64,000 nt of DNA from Streptomyces sp. 1222.5 (GCF_900105245.1 NZ_FNSZ01000001.1:8430001-8494000), one strand, 5' to 3'; positions 6,661-15,908 are shown, counted from the first letter of the stretch. The notes: generated by a model from the letters alone, not told the origin. Translations and numbers: made by a program.

Positions 6661-7040
6661 TCAGCCGGTGAGGCCCTTTTCGAGGATGGTGCTGGGGTCC
6701 ACCGGTTCGTCCGGCTGGTCGGGCTGTGCCGGGGGGTCGGCCGGGGGCTCTGCCGGGGGGTGTACCCCCAGGTCACCGGGGGGCCTCCTCGTAGGGGTTG
6801 GGCGGGGCCTTGTCCGGGATTTCCAGTGGAGGATCGGGCCGCGCCGGGGGCGGGTCCGCCTCGAAGGGCCCTAGCGGGGGGGCCACCGGATCTACCGGCG
6901 AGGCGGTGGGTACCTCGCGGTCGTGAGGGCCGCCATCGCGGTGGTGGCGGGGAGGAGGACGCCTCCCGTGACCGCTGCGGCCGCTGCAGCGATCGTCGCG
7001 AACCTCAGGCGGCCGGAGTTGTTGCGGATCTTGCGAGCCA
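6661..7040 (-). pseudogene. Secreted Pro-rich protein, frameshifted twice
   Basis: ATG at 7040 opens a clear signal peptide (MARKIRNNSGRLRFATIAAA and ending PATTAMA). After about residue 37 the frame runs out, but the next frame continues with an acidic, Pro-rich chain (EVPTASPVDPVAPPLGPFEA, then EIPDKAPPNPYEEAP), and after a run of six C a third frame gives GDLGVHPPAEPPADPPAQPD and EPVDPSTILEKGLTG to a TGA at 6661. Correcting two single-base slips, one in a homopolymer, gives a 125-residue wall-exposed or secreted protein. Sequencing error and true decay cannot be told apart here. Confidence 0.6.
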
Positions 7041-8007
7041 TGGGTGTCTCCCGCTGATAGTGAAGGACGCCGATCTGGCGTCCTTGGCCTCGCCTCCAGT
7101 AGGCCGGAGCCACCCTGGCGGGGTCATGCGCCGGGTTTTCGGGGTTTGACGCCGCCGCGACTCGTGGACGCTTCCAGGACCCCCAGCTGGTGCCCCGCAC
7201 GGCGATCTGGGCAGCCCGACCCGCTGCTGCTGACGCCGATGCCTCCCTCCGCACAGGAGCAGTCCGCAGGAGGCCAGGGAATAGGTCACTGGACCACGGT
7301 CTCGTGTCCGCTGATCCGGCCGGGCCGCATGCGTGCACTTCCCGTACGTCTGCCGTACTGAAAGCGCACGTGACCCTGTCGGGCACCCGGGTCACACCGC
7401 AGGGTGAACCCTCGCTGCGCCTTGCCCGCCCCTTCGCCCCGCTCCGCCCGGCGGGGGCCGTGGGACGGCGTGCGCGGCGAGCTTGGCCGCCCATGCTGCA
7501 GCAGCGCGCAGCGGCGCAGGCGTCCCTGACGGATCTGAAGCGGCGCGAGCAGGCCGCCACCGAGCGGGAGGCCAGTGCGGTGCAGCGGGAGGCGCAGGGC
7601 CTCGCCCGTGAGCGTGCCGCGGTACGCCGTGCCGTCGACGGGCGACGCCGGGGCAGGCGCTGGCCGCCCGTCCGGTGGAGGAGAGCCGCGCGCCGGCCGG
7701 TGGCGGACGCGCCGTCCGGTGGCGGACGCGGTGCTCACGGCAGTGGTGCTCGGCCGGCTCTGTGAGCACCACGACCGCCTCGGCGTGCGGTCGAACCCGG
7801 CCGGTGACGCCGTTCACTTCACTCGACAGGCACCCCACCCGACTTGTGCAGTGTGGCAAGGACATGACCGATATTGGCCCTGTTCACCGCAGGGGGCGTC
7901 CCGCAGCATCCTGTGGTGGCGGTGTGGGGGCGATGCCACAGGGCCGCCCGGACCGCTGCTGTCAGGGGGACCGACCGGGGAACCCGGCACTTCACCGAGG
8001 GGGAAAC
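7041..8007. other. Gene-poor stretch with a coiled-coil fragment
   Basis: About 970 bases between divergent secreted-protein genes. On the plus strand 7493-7660 reads MLQQRAAAQASLTDLKRREQ then ATEREASAVQREAQGLARER, a Glu/Arg/Ala-rich coiled coil without a good ribosome site, probably a relic. An 8-bp inverted repeat (GTGCTCAC at 7731, GTGAGCAC at 7762) and a duplicated CCGGTGGCGGACGCG lie further on. No complete gene is supportable. Confidence 0.4.
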
Positions 8008-8418
8008 ATGAGCATCAGGAAGGCTGTCACCGCGTCCTTATTTTCGGCGGTGCTGCTCGGCGGCGTCCTCGCCGCCGCGCCGGCCGCCCAGGCCCAGACC
8101 AGCGGGGAGACGGGTGCGCTCTCCTGCTACGGCAGTGCGAAGTCCTATTCCAAGCCCGCGGGGAACCGCTGGTACCCGCAGGGTGGCCCGTACCTGACGG
8201 CCACCACCAACTGCGCCGACATCAACATCAAGCCCAACACGACCACGAGCATCGCGGTGTGCTGGCTGCCCAGCTCCGGCGGCTCGTACTGCCAGGGCTC
8301 GTACAAGACCGCCCCGGCGGGCCAGTGGACCGTTGTCGCGACAGACGTCAAGGACGGCACGCACTTCTACTTCGACTTCGGTTCGACGGCGGCGAACACG
8401 GGAGTCTGGGCGGCCTGA
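8008..8418 (+). CDS. Small secreted protein, unknown function
   Basis: A 136-residue protein from ATG 8008, with GAGGGGG upstream. A standard signal peptide (MSIRKAVTASLFSAVLLGGV, cleavage after AQA) is followed by a mature domain of about 105 residues with four Cys (in LSCYGS, TNCADI, VCWLPS, YCQGSY), which suggests two disulfides, and many Ser/Thr/Tyr. The even polar composition and repeated strand-like segments point to a small beta fold. Similar secreted proteins of unknown role are common in Streptomyces. It converges on the gene at 8760-9605 with a terminator between. Confidence 0.8.
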   Translation: MSIRKAVTASLFSAVLLGGVLAAAPAAQAQTSGETGALSCYGSAKSYSKPAGNRWYPQGGPYLTATTNCADINIKPNTTTSIAVCWLPSSGGSYCQGSYKTAPAGQWTVVATDVKDGTHFYFDFGSTAANTGVWAA

Positions 8419-8699
8419 CCACCGCTCCAAGCACGTTCACACAGGTGCCTGAGGGGGAGACCGGTGCAACCCGGCCGGGGAGCTCCGGCCTCCCCCCGGC
8501 GGGATACATCCGCGCGGGGTGGCTCCGAGCAGCGTCGGCGGGCGGGGCCACCCGGTGGTGGAGGCCGGGTCCGCTCGCGCCTGTCAGCCCGGGCTCCACG
8601 ATCGACAACCTGTGAGCTGGGAGGCGGGGCCGCGCGCAGTGAACGGAGGGCGCCACCGAGGTGCCCCTGTCACCAGCGACGGCGGCGCCGGGGACGGCG
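8419..8699. other. 3' flank without a gene
   Basis: About 280 bases after the secreted-protein stop, G+C-rich and with several short inverted repeats (for example around GGCCGGGGAGCTCCGGCC near 8470). No supportable gene; the stretch ends in the terminator at 8700-8723. Confidence 0.4.
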
Positions 8700-8723
8700 A
8701 AGACCCCGCCGGAGCGGGGTCTT
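8700..8723. terminator. Bidirectional terminator
   Basis: Perfect 10-bp stem AAGACCCCGC / GCGGGGTCTT with a CGGA loop, placed between two convergent genes, with TCTT on the plus-strand exit and the mirrored run on the other. Confidence 0.75.
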
Positions 8724-8759
8724 CACTGTGCGGTCAGGCTGGTGACCGTGGCACGGGTC

Positions 8760-9605
8760 TTAGGTCACGTCGACGTAGTCGCCGGAGGAGTTGCTAGCAC
8801 CGGTAGTGGTGTTGCCGCTGTATCGCCAGCGCCAGGTGCCGTCCTGGGAGGCTGTCACGCTGGTTTTCAGGTAGCCGGTACTGCTGGCAGTCACCGTCTT
8901 GACCGTGGAGTAGCTGCTGGAACCGGCGGGCTTGAACTGCAGTTTCACCAGCCGGTCACCGTAGTTGTCGTAGCGGTGCCGACTCCAGTTGGCGCGTTGC
9001 ACGGTGCCGGTGACGGTGATCGGCTTGCCCTTTGCGACGGGTTCCGGGGACGCGTTCGCGTTCTGGATACGCGAGGCACGCTGGAGGCGGACTGTCGCGG
9101 AGAGCAGGTCGGTGTCGTAACTGCCGTTCTTCTTGATGGCCGTTCCGAGGGTCTTCCACGCCGCGGCGTCACTGTTGACGAGATGGTTGCCGTTACCGCC
9201 CGGCATGCCGTCCGGGTCGATGGTCATCGTCTCGTCGCAGTCGCGGAAGGTGTAACCCCCCGCGGAGGATGTCCTGCAGCTCCACTGAGTCGTGGAGATC
9301 GCGAGCAGGTACCTGGTGGACCGGTTGGTGCGGTACGCCTCGACCCACCAGTCGTCGAGTGACACGCTGCTCTTGACCGTGTAGGTCAGCGGGGCCTCGA
9401 CCTCGGCACTGAGGCCGACGACGATGGGCTTACCCTTGTTGAGGACGACGTTCGAGAAAGAGATGTCGCCTTCGGCCGCGTGTGCCGCCGACGCCGTGAG
9501 CCCCACGCCCACCAGCGCCATACCCCCGGCCACCGCCACGGCGGCCACCCGCCGCACGGTCGCCGGCAATCTCCGCTGCACAGCAGCAGACTCTGCAGTG
9601 ATCAA
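8760..9605 (-). CDS. Secreted protein with Ig-like C-terminal domain
   Basis: A 281-residue protein, start taken as TTG 9605 with GGGGTGGGG just upstream. A long signal peptide (residues 1 to about 43, VAAVAVAGGMALVGVGLT, ending AAHA) precedes a mature region. Its first half holds YTVKSSVSLDDWWVEAYR and three Cys (SCRTSS, RDCDETM); its second half, after KGKPITVTGTVQRANW, is a beta-strand-rich segment ending TWRWRYSGNTTTGASNSSGD, as in bacterial Ig-like or SD-repeat-like modules. Predicted to act outside the cell. No enzyme motif is visible. Convergent with the preceding gene. Confidence 0.8.
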   Translation of the reverse strand: MITAESAAVQRRLPATVRRVAAVAVAGGMALVGVGLTASAAHAAEGDISFSNVVLNKGKPIVVGLSAEVEAPLTYTVKSSVSLDDWWVEAYRTNRSTRYLLAISTTQWSCRTSSAGGYTFRDCDETMTIDPDGMPGGNGNHLVNSDAAAWKTLGTAIKKNGSYDTDLLSATVRLQRASRIQNANASPEPVAKGKPITVTGTVQRANWSRHRYDNYGDRLVKLQFKPAGSSSYSTVKTVTASSTGYLKTSVTASQDGTWRWRYSGNTTTGASNSSGDYVDVT

Positions 9606-9660
9606 TCCCCACCCCTGAGTCGAGTATCTGAGCGGCGGATCGACTGCCGCCGCCGGAACT

Positions 9661-10745
9661 CTAGATCATCCATCGCATGCCGATGGCGGCCAGCTGCTCC
9701 ATCCGCTCGGTGGAGAGCGTGGCGGCCCGGGAGCGTTGGTTGCCGATCGATCCCCCGAGCCTGAGCTCGCGCTGCTCCTGGTCCTCGCCGCCGCTCCCGT
9801 CCTCGTGAGCGCTGACGGCGATCCGTGCGACGTGCGTCCGGGGTACGCGAAGGTGCCCCTCGCGCTCGTAGAACTGCCGGGCGGCCGCGTAGTTCAGCGC
9901 CCACTTGTCGGCCTGACTCATGCGCGGCTTGGGCTTCTCGTGCTCGTTGGCGGGTGTGATGCCGAGGACGTGTTCCAGTATCCATTGCTGGACGGCGGTG
10001 AGTTTGTCGAAGCCGAGGCGTTGTGCCCGTACCCACCGCCCCAGGTCCTCGCCTTGGTGCACGATGTCGCCCGGCGTCATATGCAGCGCACCCGGCTTCG
10101 AGGTGCTGGCGGGTGAGGCGGAAGCAGCGTTGCCAGTCGATGGGCCATGCGGGGCACAAGGCGGGGGCGATGTCGTCCAGCTGCTCACGCCGCTCCTGGG
10201 ACAGCCCGGTTGCCGATCCTACGGGCAGCCCTTCGGCTCGCCGCTGTTCGTCGATTGCCGCTCGCCGGGCCGCGGCCCGCGCGTTCTTCAGATATAGCCC
10301 TAGGCGATAACCCCCGTAGGTGGCGTCGGTCGGTGCTGCGAGGTGCCCGTTCTCGGCTGCCCAGCCGCGGGCTGCGGTGAGGCCTTCGTCCCAGGCGACG
10401 TCGTAGTGGGACCAGACCATGCCCAGCTGTTCCAGCTGGGCGATGCGGTCGGCGTCCATGTCGCCGCGGGCGTTGAAGCGGCAGGCGTCGGCGATCCATT
10501 GTCCGAGCGGGAACGCGGCGAGCGAGGCCGGCCACCCTTCGCCACCCTCCACCTCCGCCTGCTGCTCCTGGTCGTCGCCCGCGGTGGGGACGCGGTAGGA
10601 GAACGGCACCTTCAGGTCGCCGTGGAGCCGGTGGTAGATGCCGGCGTCCTCCACACCGCGTCGCCAGTGGGCTCGGGGTTGAGGACGCGGAGGTTGATGA
10701 AGGCGGCCAGCTGCGCGGGATCGCGAGGGGTGGAGAACTTCAGTA
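9661..10745 (-). pseudogene. Helicase-associated-domain protein, C-terminal remnant
   Basis: Several frames together give tandem helicase-associated (HA) modules: LKFSTPRDPAQLAAFINLRV, then HGDLKVPFSYRVP, FPLGQWIADACRFNARG, LGMVWSHYDVAWDEGL, NGHLAAPTDATYGGYRLG and, after a frame shift near 10080, GEDLGRWVRAQRLGFDKLTA and ERMEQLAAIGMRWMI before the stop at 9661. HA domains follow the motor domains of large DEAD/DEAH-type helicases found near Streptomyces chromosome ends and on plasmids. The ATPase part is gone and at least two frameshifts are present, so this is a relic. Confidence 0.75.
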
Positions 10746-11115
10746 GCTGCCGGTGTCACCGTCTAGAAGACCTGCTCATGAAGGAGTGCTGTGACCTGTG
10801 GTTGTGCACTTTGATTGGTTGCTCTGATTCCGCTGCGAGGCCGTCTTCTTTCTGTGTACTTGCTGGTGGTGCGGTGATGTGATGCGCATTGCTGCTGGTC
10901 CGTCAGACCTGTCGTGTCGTGGCTTCGGGGATGCTCAGGTCGTTTTGGCTGGTGTGCACTTCTGGCGGTTCGTCTTTGTGGTGGTCGTTGTGCACCCCCC
11001 GGCCGTTACCCCGAACAATGACGGTCCTGTTCCTGCCGGTCCTGAGCCGCGGACGAGGTGGTATCACTGCTGTTCTGGGAGAGCGCGGCATTGCGCGTCG
11101 TTGGAGGGGGAGCGT
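10746..11115. other. Intergenic region with three TGTGCAC repeats
   Basis: About 370 bases upstream of the ADP-ribosylglycohydrolase-like gene. TGTGCAC occurs three times (10803-10809, 10953-10959, 10989-10995), the first two followed by TT. These may be binding sites, but no gene and no convincing -35/-10 pair are visible. Confidence 0.35.
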
Positions 11116-12342
11116 ATGGCTCATGGTGAGCAGGGCCAGAACGGGGTGGAGGTAGATGACGAGCGGTACCAGCCCTACCACCAGGGCGGCATCGTGTGGG
11201 ACCCGCCTCTCGTGCTCACCCCCGAGCAGGAGCGTGCCAAGCAGGAGAAGGAGCAGGAGCACCGGAAGAAGTTCCTCAGGAACAGGGCGGAGTCTCGAGT
11301 ACGTGGGATGCTGCTGGGTCTGGCGGTGGGGGAGACGCTGGGAGCCGCTGGGGGCAAGTTGCCGGCCGGTGGCCCGTTGCGGGCCAGCGTGAGTACCCAG
11401 TTGGCCTGCTTCACTGCGGAGGGCACCATCCGTGCGATCGTCCGCGGCAACCACAAGGGCATCTGCCATCCGCCGTCGGTGGTCTGGCACGCGTACTGCC
11501 GGTGGGCAGCCCTGCAGGGCATCGAGGCCGAGCGGATGCGGCGCCGCTGGGCCCCCTACGACACCGAAACGACATGGCCGGACGGCTGGCTGGCCCAGAT
11601 ACCGGTGCTGACGGAACGGCGCGGCTCCGCGCCGGCCACGGTGGCGGCGTTGTCGAAGGTCGAGCAGGGCACCCTGGAGCGACCGGCGACGGACAGCCGT
11701 GGCTACCACGCTCTGACCCGCACCCTCCCGGTTGCCGCGGTCGCTGTCTCGGATCTGGGGTACTGGACCGCGCAAGCGCGAGAGTTCGCCGCTTTGACGC
11801 ATGGTGACGGGGCGGCGCACTCCGCCGCAGCCCGCGCGACCGTGCTGGTCCATCACTGCCTGACCGGCAACGGGGTACGGAATTCACTTCAGGCCGGGCT
11901 CTCCGCTCTCCCCTCCCTTGACCGGGGCCTCACCGACGACGAGCACGGGCCGCTCACTGCAGCCCTCCGGCAGGCCGTTGCTCAGCCCGCCGACGCCGGA
12001 CGGCTCGCCCAGCTCGCACCGGACGCCACGGCACCGTCAGCACTCCTCGGCGGGCTCTATGCCGCTGCCTCCTTCCCTGACCGTAGCGACGTCGAGACCG
12101 CGCTGCGCTTCGCGGCCGGCGCACCGAGCGGTGCCTCGGTCGCCTGTGTGACCGGCGCCCTGCTCGGGGCGGCGCACGGTGTCGAGGCACTTCCGGGCGG
12201 CCTGGTGAGCCGTCACGAACTGGCCTGGGTTCTCGATACCTTGGCTCGCGACCTGCTGAGCGAAGCCACCGACTCGCCGAGCGGCGGCGAGTACGTTGGG
12301 GGCTGGGACCCGAACTGGTGGAACCGCTATCCGGGAGGGTGA
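11116..12342 (+). CDS. ADP-ribosylglycohydrolase-fold protein, probably lacking catalysis
   Basis: A 408-residue protein from ATG 11116, preceded by GGAGGGGGAG. After a charged N-terminus (residues 1-60) comes RVRGMLLGLAVGETLGAAGG, the DraG-family first helix, then TQLACFTAEGTIRAIVRGN, LTHGDGAAHSAAARA and GASVACVTGALLGAAHGVEA, all in family order. Active DraG enzymes bind two metal ions through Asp residues in a TDDT block and in a late GDTDS block. Here these positions read VSTQ and PSGASV, so most metal ligands are absent. The fold and perhaps ADP-ribose binding may remain while hydrolysis is lost. Complete reading frame with good codon use, so it is likely expressed. Confidence 0.8.
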   Translation: MAHGEQGQNGVEVDDERYQPYHQGGIVWDPPLVLTPEQERAKQEKEQEHRKKFLRNRAESRVRGMLLGLAVGETLGAAGGKLPAGGPLRASVSTQLACFTAEGTIRAIVRGNHKGICHPPSVVWHAYCRWAALQGIEAERMRRRWAPYDTETTWPDGWLAQIPVLTERRGSAPATVAALSKVEQGTLERPATDSRGYHALTRTLPVAAVAVSDLGYWTAQAREFAALTHGDGAAHSAAARATVLVHHCLTGNGVRNSLQAGLSALPSLDRGLTDDEHGPLTAALRQAVAQPADAGRLAQLAPDATAPSALLGGLYAAASFPDRSDVETALRFAAGAPSGASVACVTGALLGAAHGVEALPGGLVSRHELAWVLDTLARDLLSEATDSPSGGEYVGGWDPNWWNRYPGG

Positions 12343-12496
12343 TTCTGTCGGCGGCCACGCACGGCGGTTGCACTGCTGCCACCTGTGAGCGTAAGCGGTC
12401 CGTTATTTGTACCCTGTTCCCATATAGCTACCGCCAGGGGTCCGACGCGAATGTGGAACTCAACTTCTCCGAACTGTGGTGACTCCTCACCTCGTT

Positions 12497-12524
12497 CTCA
12501 GACGCAGCACTCCCTGCGTCTGAG
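12497..12524 (+). terminator. Hairpin, probable terminator
   Basis: Perfect 11-bp stem CTCAGACGCAG / CTGCGTCTGAG with a 6-base loop (CACTCC), about 155 bases past the ADP-ribosylglycohydrolase-like gene. Confidence 0.6.
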
Positions 12525-12599
12525 CGCGTCCCCGCCCACCTTCAGCGACCCCACAGCAGCGCTGCCCCACCGTCCCGTAGGCCCGGCCAAGCCAGTCTG

Positions 12600-12619
12600 C
12601 TCCCCGCACGCACGGGGAG
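12600..12619. terminator. Hairpin downstream of a minus-strand gene
   Basis: Seven-bp stem CTCCCCG / CGGGGAG with loop CACGCA. It lies 38 bases past the stop of the small minus-strand gene. It looks like the core of an actinobacterial type I-E CRISPR repeat but occurs only once here. Confidence 0.4.
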
Positions 12620-12656
12620 GCCGGGTGTTGGTGATCCGGTCGTGGCGGGCTCGGCG

Positions 12657-12857
12657 TCAGGCGAGGGCGTTGCTGAGGTAGGCGGGCAGCGCCGGGCGGA
12701 CGACCGGGCCGACTTCACAGCCGGGGGTGGTGAGTTGGTCGGCAATGATGACAACGTGGCGGCCGTGGTCGGTGCGAATGACGACGCGGAACGTTTCGCC
12801 CCGGCTGTCCCGGCCGGCCAGGTAGGCGGCCAGGACGGCCCGGCCCAGCGCGATCAT
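12657..12857 (-). CDS. Small hypothetical protein (66 residues)
   Basis: ATG at 12857 with only a weak GGGG ribosome site; an in-frame TAG lies about 28 bases upstream... so the frame cannot extend much. The product MIALGRAVLAAYLAGRDSRG then TFRVVIRTDHGRHVVIIADQ reads as a helix followed by two or three beta strands, and codon use is natural. It may be a complete small protein or the tail of a larger decayed gene whose upstream part is in another frame. No family recognised. Confidence 0.4.
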   Translation of the reverse strand: MIALGRAVLAAYLAGRDSRGETFRVVIRTDHGRHVVIIADQLTTPGCEVGPVVRPALPAYLSNALA

Positions 12858-13247
12858 GCCCCGACCGGCCGGCCTTCCGTACCGCTACCTGCGAGTACTG
12901 GCCAGAAAGCGCGCCTTGCGCACCGGGACGAGGGTGGCTGGCACCACCGGTCAGGCGAGCCCGCCACCGGCGCGGCCCCGGCGACCGGGGCGGGCGTCTG
13001 AGTACCAGCCGGAAACCGGGCTGGCAGGGGCGGCTGATGCGGGACCTGCAGACGTGTGCGGCAAGACCCGGTGGACCCCGCATCCCATGACCGTGACGTG
13101 CATCAGGTGCAGGACGTGCCCTGGCCGCTGCGAGCAGGAAGGAGCGTCCCCGGCAGATGTCAGAGATCCGCACCAATGCGATCAGACCGGAGGCCTAACC
13201 ACCAGGTGCGCGACTGGGGTCGACCGTCCGTGGTGGAGGATAGCCCT
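12858..13247. other. Stretch without a supportable gene
   Basis: About 390 bases between divergent small genes. Frames here are open but have poor codon use and no motif. It should hold the promoter for the gene at 13248. Confidence 0.35.
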
Positions 13248-13694
13248 GTGCATGCTCTCTTCGATGATCCCGGGCTCCGTCGCGTCTCGCTGGGCGAGTA
13301 CCCCCTGTGGGACGAGGCTCTTGCGCTCCTCAACCGGGACTTGGCAGTGACTCTCCCTGAGCAGGGGCCTCTGCAACTCATGGCCCAGCCTTCCTACGAG
13401 GCGGGCGAGCCGGAGTATGTCTACGTTGCGCTGGCCAATGGCGAGTGGCACGGCGGTCACCTGTACCCAAAGGCAGCCGAAGACCTTGCTCATGCCTTGG
13501 CGATCGTCGCCGACGCCGCGCAGGACACCGTCATTGAGTGTCTGCGGCAGGCGTGGCCCCTGTGCGTCGAACACAACCTGGGCATGCATGCGCGCGAGGT
13601 GCAGGGGCAGCTCTCCTGGTGGTGCGCCGGAGAGCGGCCACGTCTCGGGCCGGCCCACATCCGCGCGGCCGTGGGCGCGCTCGGCACCCTCTGA
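13248..13694 (+). CDS. Conserved-looking hypothetical protein
   Basis: A 148-residue protein; start chosen as GTG 13248 because GGAGG lies 9 bases upstream. It begins VHALFDDPGLRRVSLGEYPL and contains YEAGEPEYVYVALANGEWHG, YPKAAEDLAHALAIVADAAQ and RQAWPLCVEHNLGMHAREV, a mixed alpha/beta cytoplasmic protein. No signal peptide or membrane span. The size and the acid-rich, aromatic make-up resemble SUKH/Imm-type immunity proteins, but no polymorphic toxin lies beside it and I cannot assign a family. Confidence 0.65.
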   Translation: MHALFDDPGLRRVSLGEYPLWDEALALLNRDLAVTLPEQGPLQLMAQPSYEAGEPEYVYVALANGEWHGGHLYPKAAEDLAHALAIVADAAQDTVIECLRQAWPLCVEHNLGMHAREVQGQLSWWCAGERPRLGPAHIRAAVGALGTL

Positions 13695-13837
13695 GCCGCC
13701 CGCATCACCGCGACCGCAAGCGATGGAGACCAGATCGGCGTCACGGCGCGGTAGTCGCAGCGGGTGCGCCGTGCCGTGATTGAGGCCGTGCGGGTTGGAT
13801 GTTCATATGGCGCAACACCTTGGCCGCACGGCCTCTA

Positions 13838-15253
13838 GTAGTGCTTCGTTAGGTTGTGGGCTGTCTGTGGCTGCTCCGAGGGCGGGGAAGGGGGCGTCCG
13901 AAGGTGGTGCAGGTGCCGGTCCAGCACCTCAGCAGGTCCTGAAGGGCGTCGAGGACCTGGTAGAGGGTCAGGCCGGTGTGCGGACTTTTGGGTCGAGCCG
14001 CCGGAGAGTGAGGAAGGCCTGGGCGGCGGTGACGAGGGTGACGTGGTGGTGCCAGCCACGCCAGGTGCGGCCTCAAAGTGGTCCAGTCCGAGGCCGTGCT
14101 TGAGTTCGCGGTAGTCGTGCTCGATCCGCCAGCGCATCTTCGCCCACCGCACCAGGTCAGCGACGGGCGTGGTGGCGGGCAGGTTCGATATCCAGTAGTC
14201 CATCGGGGTGTCCTGGCCGTCCGGCCATTCGACGAGGGGTGTCTCGACGGGCAGGACGCCGTCCCACCGGTTGCGGCCGCCGCTCGCCTCCTGAGCTGCG
14301 GCCAGGGACTGCTTGCCCGCAGGCCGCACTGTCAGCACCGCGAACCATGAGGTCATCGCGCCTTTGCTGCCCTGCCTCCAGGTCACCTCGGTGAACCGCT
14401 CCGCAGCCGCCTGCGCTGCGAGGGCGCAGACGGCTCGCGGTGGGGTGCGGTAGCGGGAAAGGGTGGGCGGTCCGAGCCCGCCGTAAGCCGGCTGGTGCGG
14501 CTCGACGTCCTCCGGGTGGGCGACTTCTTTCCCGTTCAGGGCCAGGACATAGGACAGCCTCGTTCCTGGAGGCCGAGCCGGAAGGGGGTGCTGACGCCGT
14601 AGCCGGCGTCGGCGACCACGACCGGCGCCTTCAACTGCCACTGGGCGAGTGTGTCCAGCAGGCCGAGCGCGAGACGCCACTTCTCCCGGTGCACCACGTC
14701 GTCGGGGACTCCTGCCCTGCGGCATCGGTCCGGCTCGTCCGTCCACTCACGCGGCAGATACAACTGCCACTGCAGTGGGCACGAGGCGGTGTCGGTGGCG
14801 GCGTGGACAATGACCCCGACCTGGCAGTTCGCCCGTTTCCCGACCGCTCCGCAGTACTGGCGGGCCACCCCGGACGACGCCTACCCGCACTTGGGGAACG
14901 ACACGTCGTCGATCACCCACACCTCAGGAGTGATCACCTCGGACAGCCGCTCGGCGATCCGCTGCCTGACCGGCAGCGGATCCCACGGCGACTGGTTCAC
15001 GAACTGCTACAGGGCCTGCATGTTCCCGTCCGGCAGCCGCTCGGCCATCGGCTGGACCGACTTGCGCCGGCCGTCGAGCATCAGGCCCCGCAGATAACAT
15101 TCGCCCCGCCGCCGCTGATCCCGCCGCGGCACCGAGGCGAACACATCGGCCACGAACTCCGATAACTCACCCCGGAGTCGTTCCACTTCCCCCAGCCTCA
15201 TACCAAGAAGATACCCAACACCAGGCGAGATCACCCGGCGTAACGAAGCACTA
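13838..15253 (-). mobile_element. IS701-like insertion sequence, decayed
   Basis: A 1416-bp element with 13-bp inverted ends TAGTGCTTCGTTA. It is flanked by CTAG on the left and TTAG on the right; both fit the YTAR target of the IS701 family, although they differ at one base. The transposase gene inside is broken. It is inserted directly at the outer end of another IS relic (15258 onward). Confidence 0.8.
13849..15201 (-). pseudogene. IS701-family transposase, several stops and frameshifts
   Basis: From ATG 15201 (MRLGEVERLRGELSEFVADV) the minus strand reads in pieces: VPRRDQRRRGECYLRGLMLD, then after a stop ITPEVWVIDDVSFPKCG with the first catalytic Asp, VADAGYGVSTPFRLGLQERG, and MRWRIEHDYRELKHGLGLDH with the Glu-bearing helix typical of DDE_5 transposases. 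In-frame stops near 15008 and 14880 and frame changes near 14560 and 14070 separate them. Not functional. Confidence 0.8.
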
Positions 15254-15257
15254 TTAG

Positions 15258-15908
15258 GGCCTGTCCTGGCGATCACGAGCGGAGCCAGATGACGAGTGCG
15301 GCTGCGGTGACGGTGCCGAGGTAGACGTAGCCGCGTTTGTCGAACCTGGTCGCAACCCCGCGGAGGGTCTTCAGCCTGTTGATCGCCCGTTCAACGGTGT
15401 TGCGCTTCTTGTAGCGGTGCTGGTCGAAACCGGGCGGCCGACCCCCGGCGCTGGCGTCCGCACTCAGGTGGCTCTTGGTAGTGAACCCGCCACGCGAGCG
15501 GCCGAGCGCCTCACCTCCCGCACCACTCCGCCAGCCGGTCGATCAGTTCCGACCGGAACCGAGCGACTTTGACCGCCTGGACAAAGCCCCCTTTGAAGGA
15601 TGGCGACGGAGCATGCCGGGCGCCGGCGGCGTGGTGGTGCGCGCGCACGGACGTCGAGTCGACCGAGACCTCCCAGTCGATCTCGCCGGCCGCGTCCGCC
15701 TCGTTCTGGATCCGCCGCAGGAGCATCTCCCACGTTCCGTCCGCCGACCACCGGCGATGGCGCTCGTGCACCGTCTTCCACGGTCCGGTGCGTGTCCGGG
15801 TACAACACCCCGATCACGACCTGACGATGGTCCCGCCACCTGCCGCAACGCCCGTTGCTCACCGGCAGAGCGGCTCCAGCCGCTCCCACTGGGCATCTGT
15901 CAGTTAAC
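15258..15908 (-). pseudogene. IS5-family (ISL2/IS1031-like) transposase relic
   Basis: Minus-strand pieces: TDAQWERLEPLCR at the start (near 15900), RHRRWSADGTWEMLLRRIQ, then IDWEVSVDSTSVRAHHHAAG with the first Asp, EALGRSRGGFTTKSHLSADA, and RYKKRNTVERAINRLKTLRG running to VTAAALVIWLRS and a TGA at 15273. The segment that should carry the second Asp is deleted and at least three frame breaks exist. GGCCTGTCCTGG at 15258 is probably the element's end. It cannot transpose. Confidence 0.75.

Larger units (their letters stand above)
12343..12656. other. Intergenic stretch with two hairpins
   Basis: Holds the hairpins at 12497-12524 and 12600-12619 and no supportable gene. The sequence between 12380 and 12450 is AT-richer than its surroundings (TTATTTGTACC, CATATAGCTACC), which may mark a junction. 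Confidence 0.4.

Noticed and set aside
7731..7769. GTGCTCAC/GTGAGCAC inverted repeat
   Set aside because: Only 8 bp with a 23-base loop in a region of repeats; could be chance and is not near a gene end or start.
12596..12625. CRISPR-repeat-like hairpin (CTCCCCGCACGCACGGGGAG)
   Set aside because: It resembles the core of actinobacterial type I-E repeats, but only one copy is present and there are no spacers or cas genes. Treated as a terminator hairpin.
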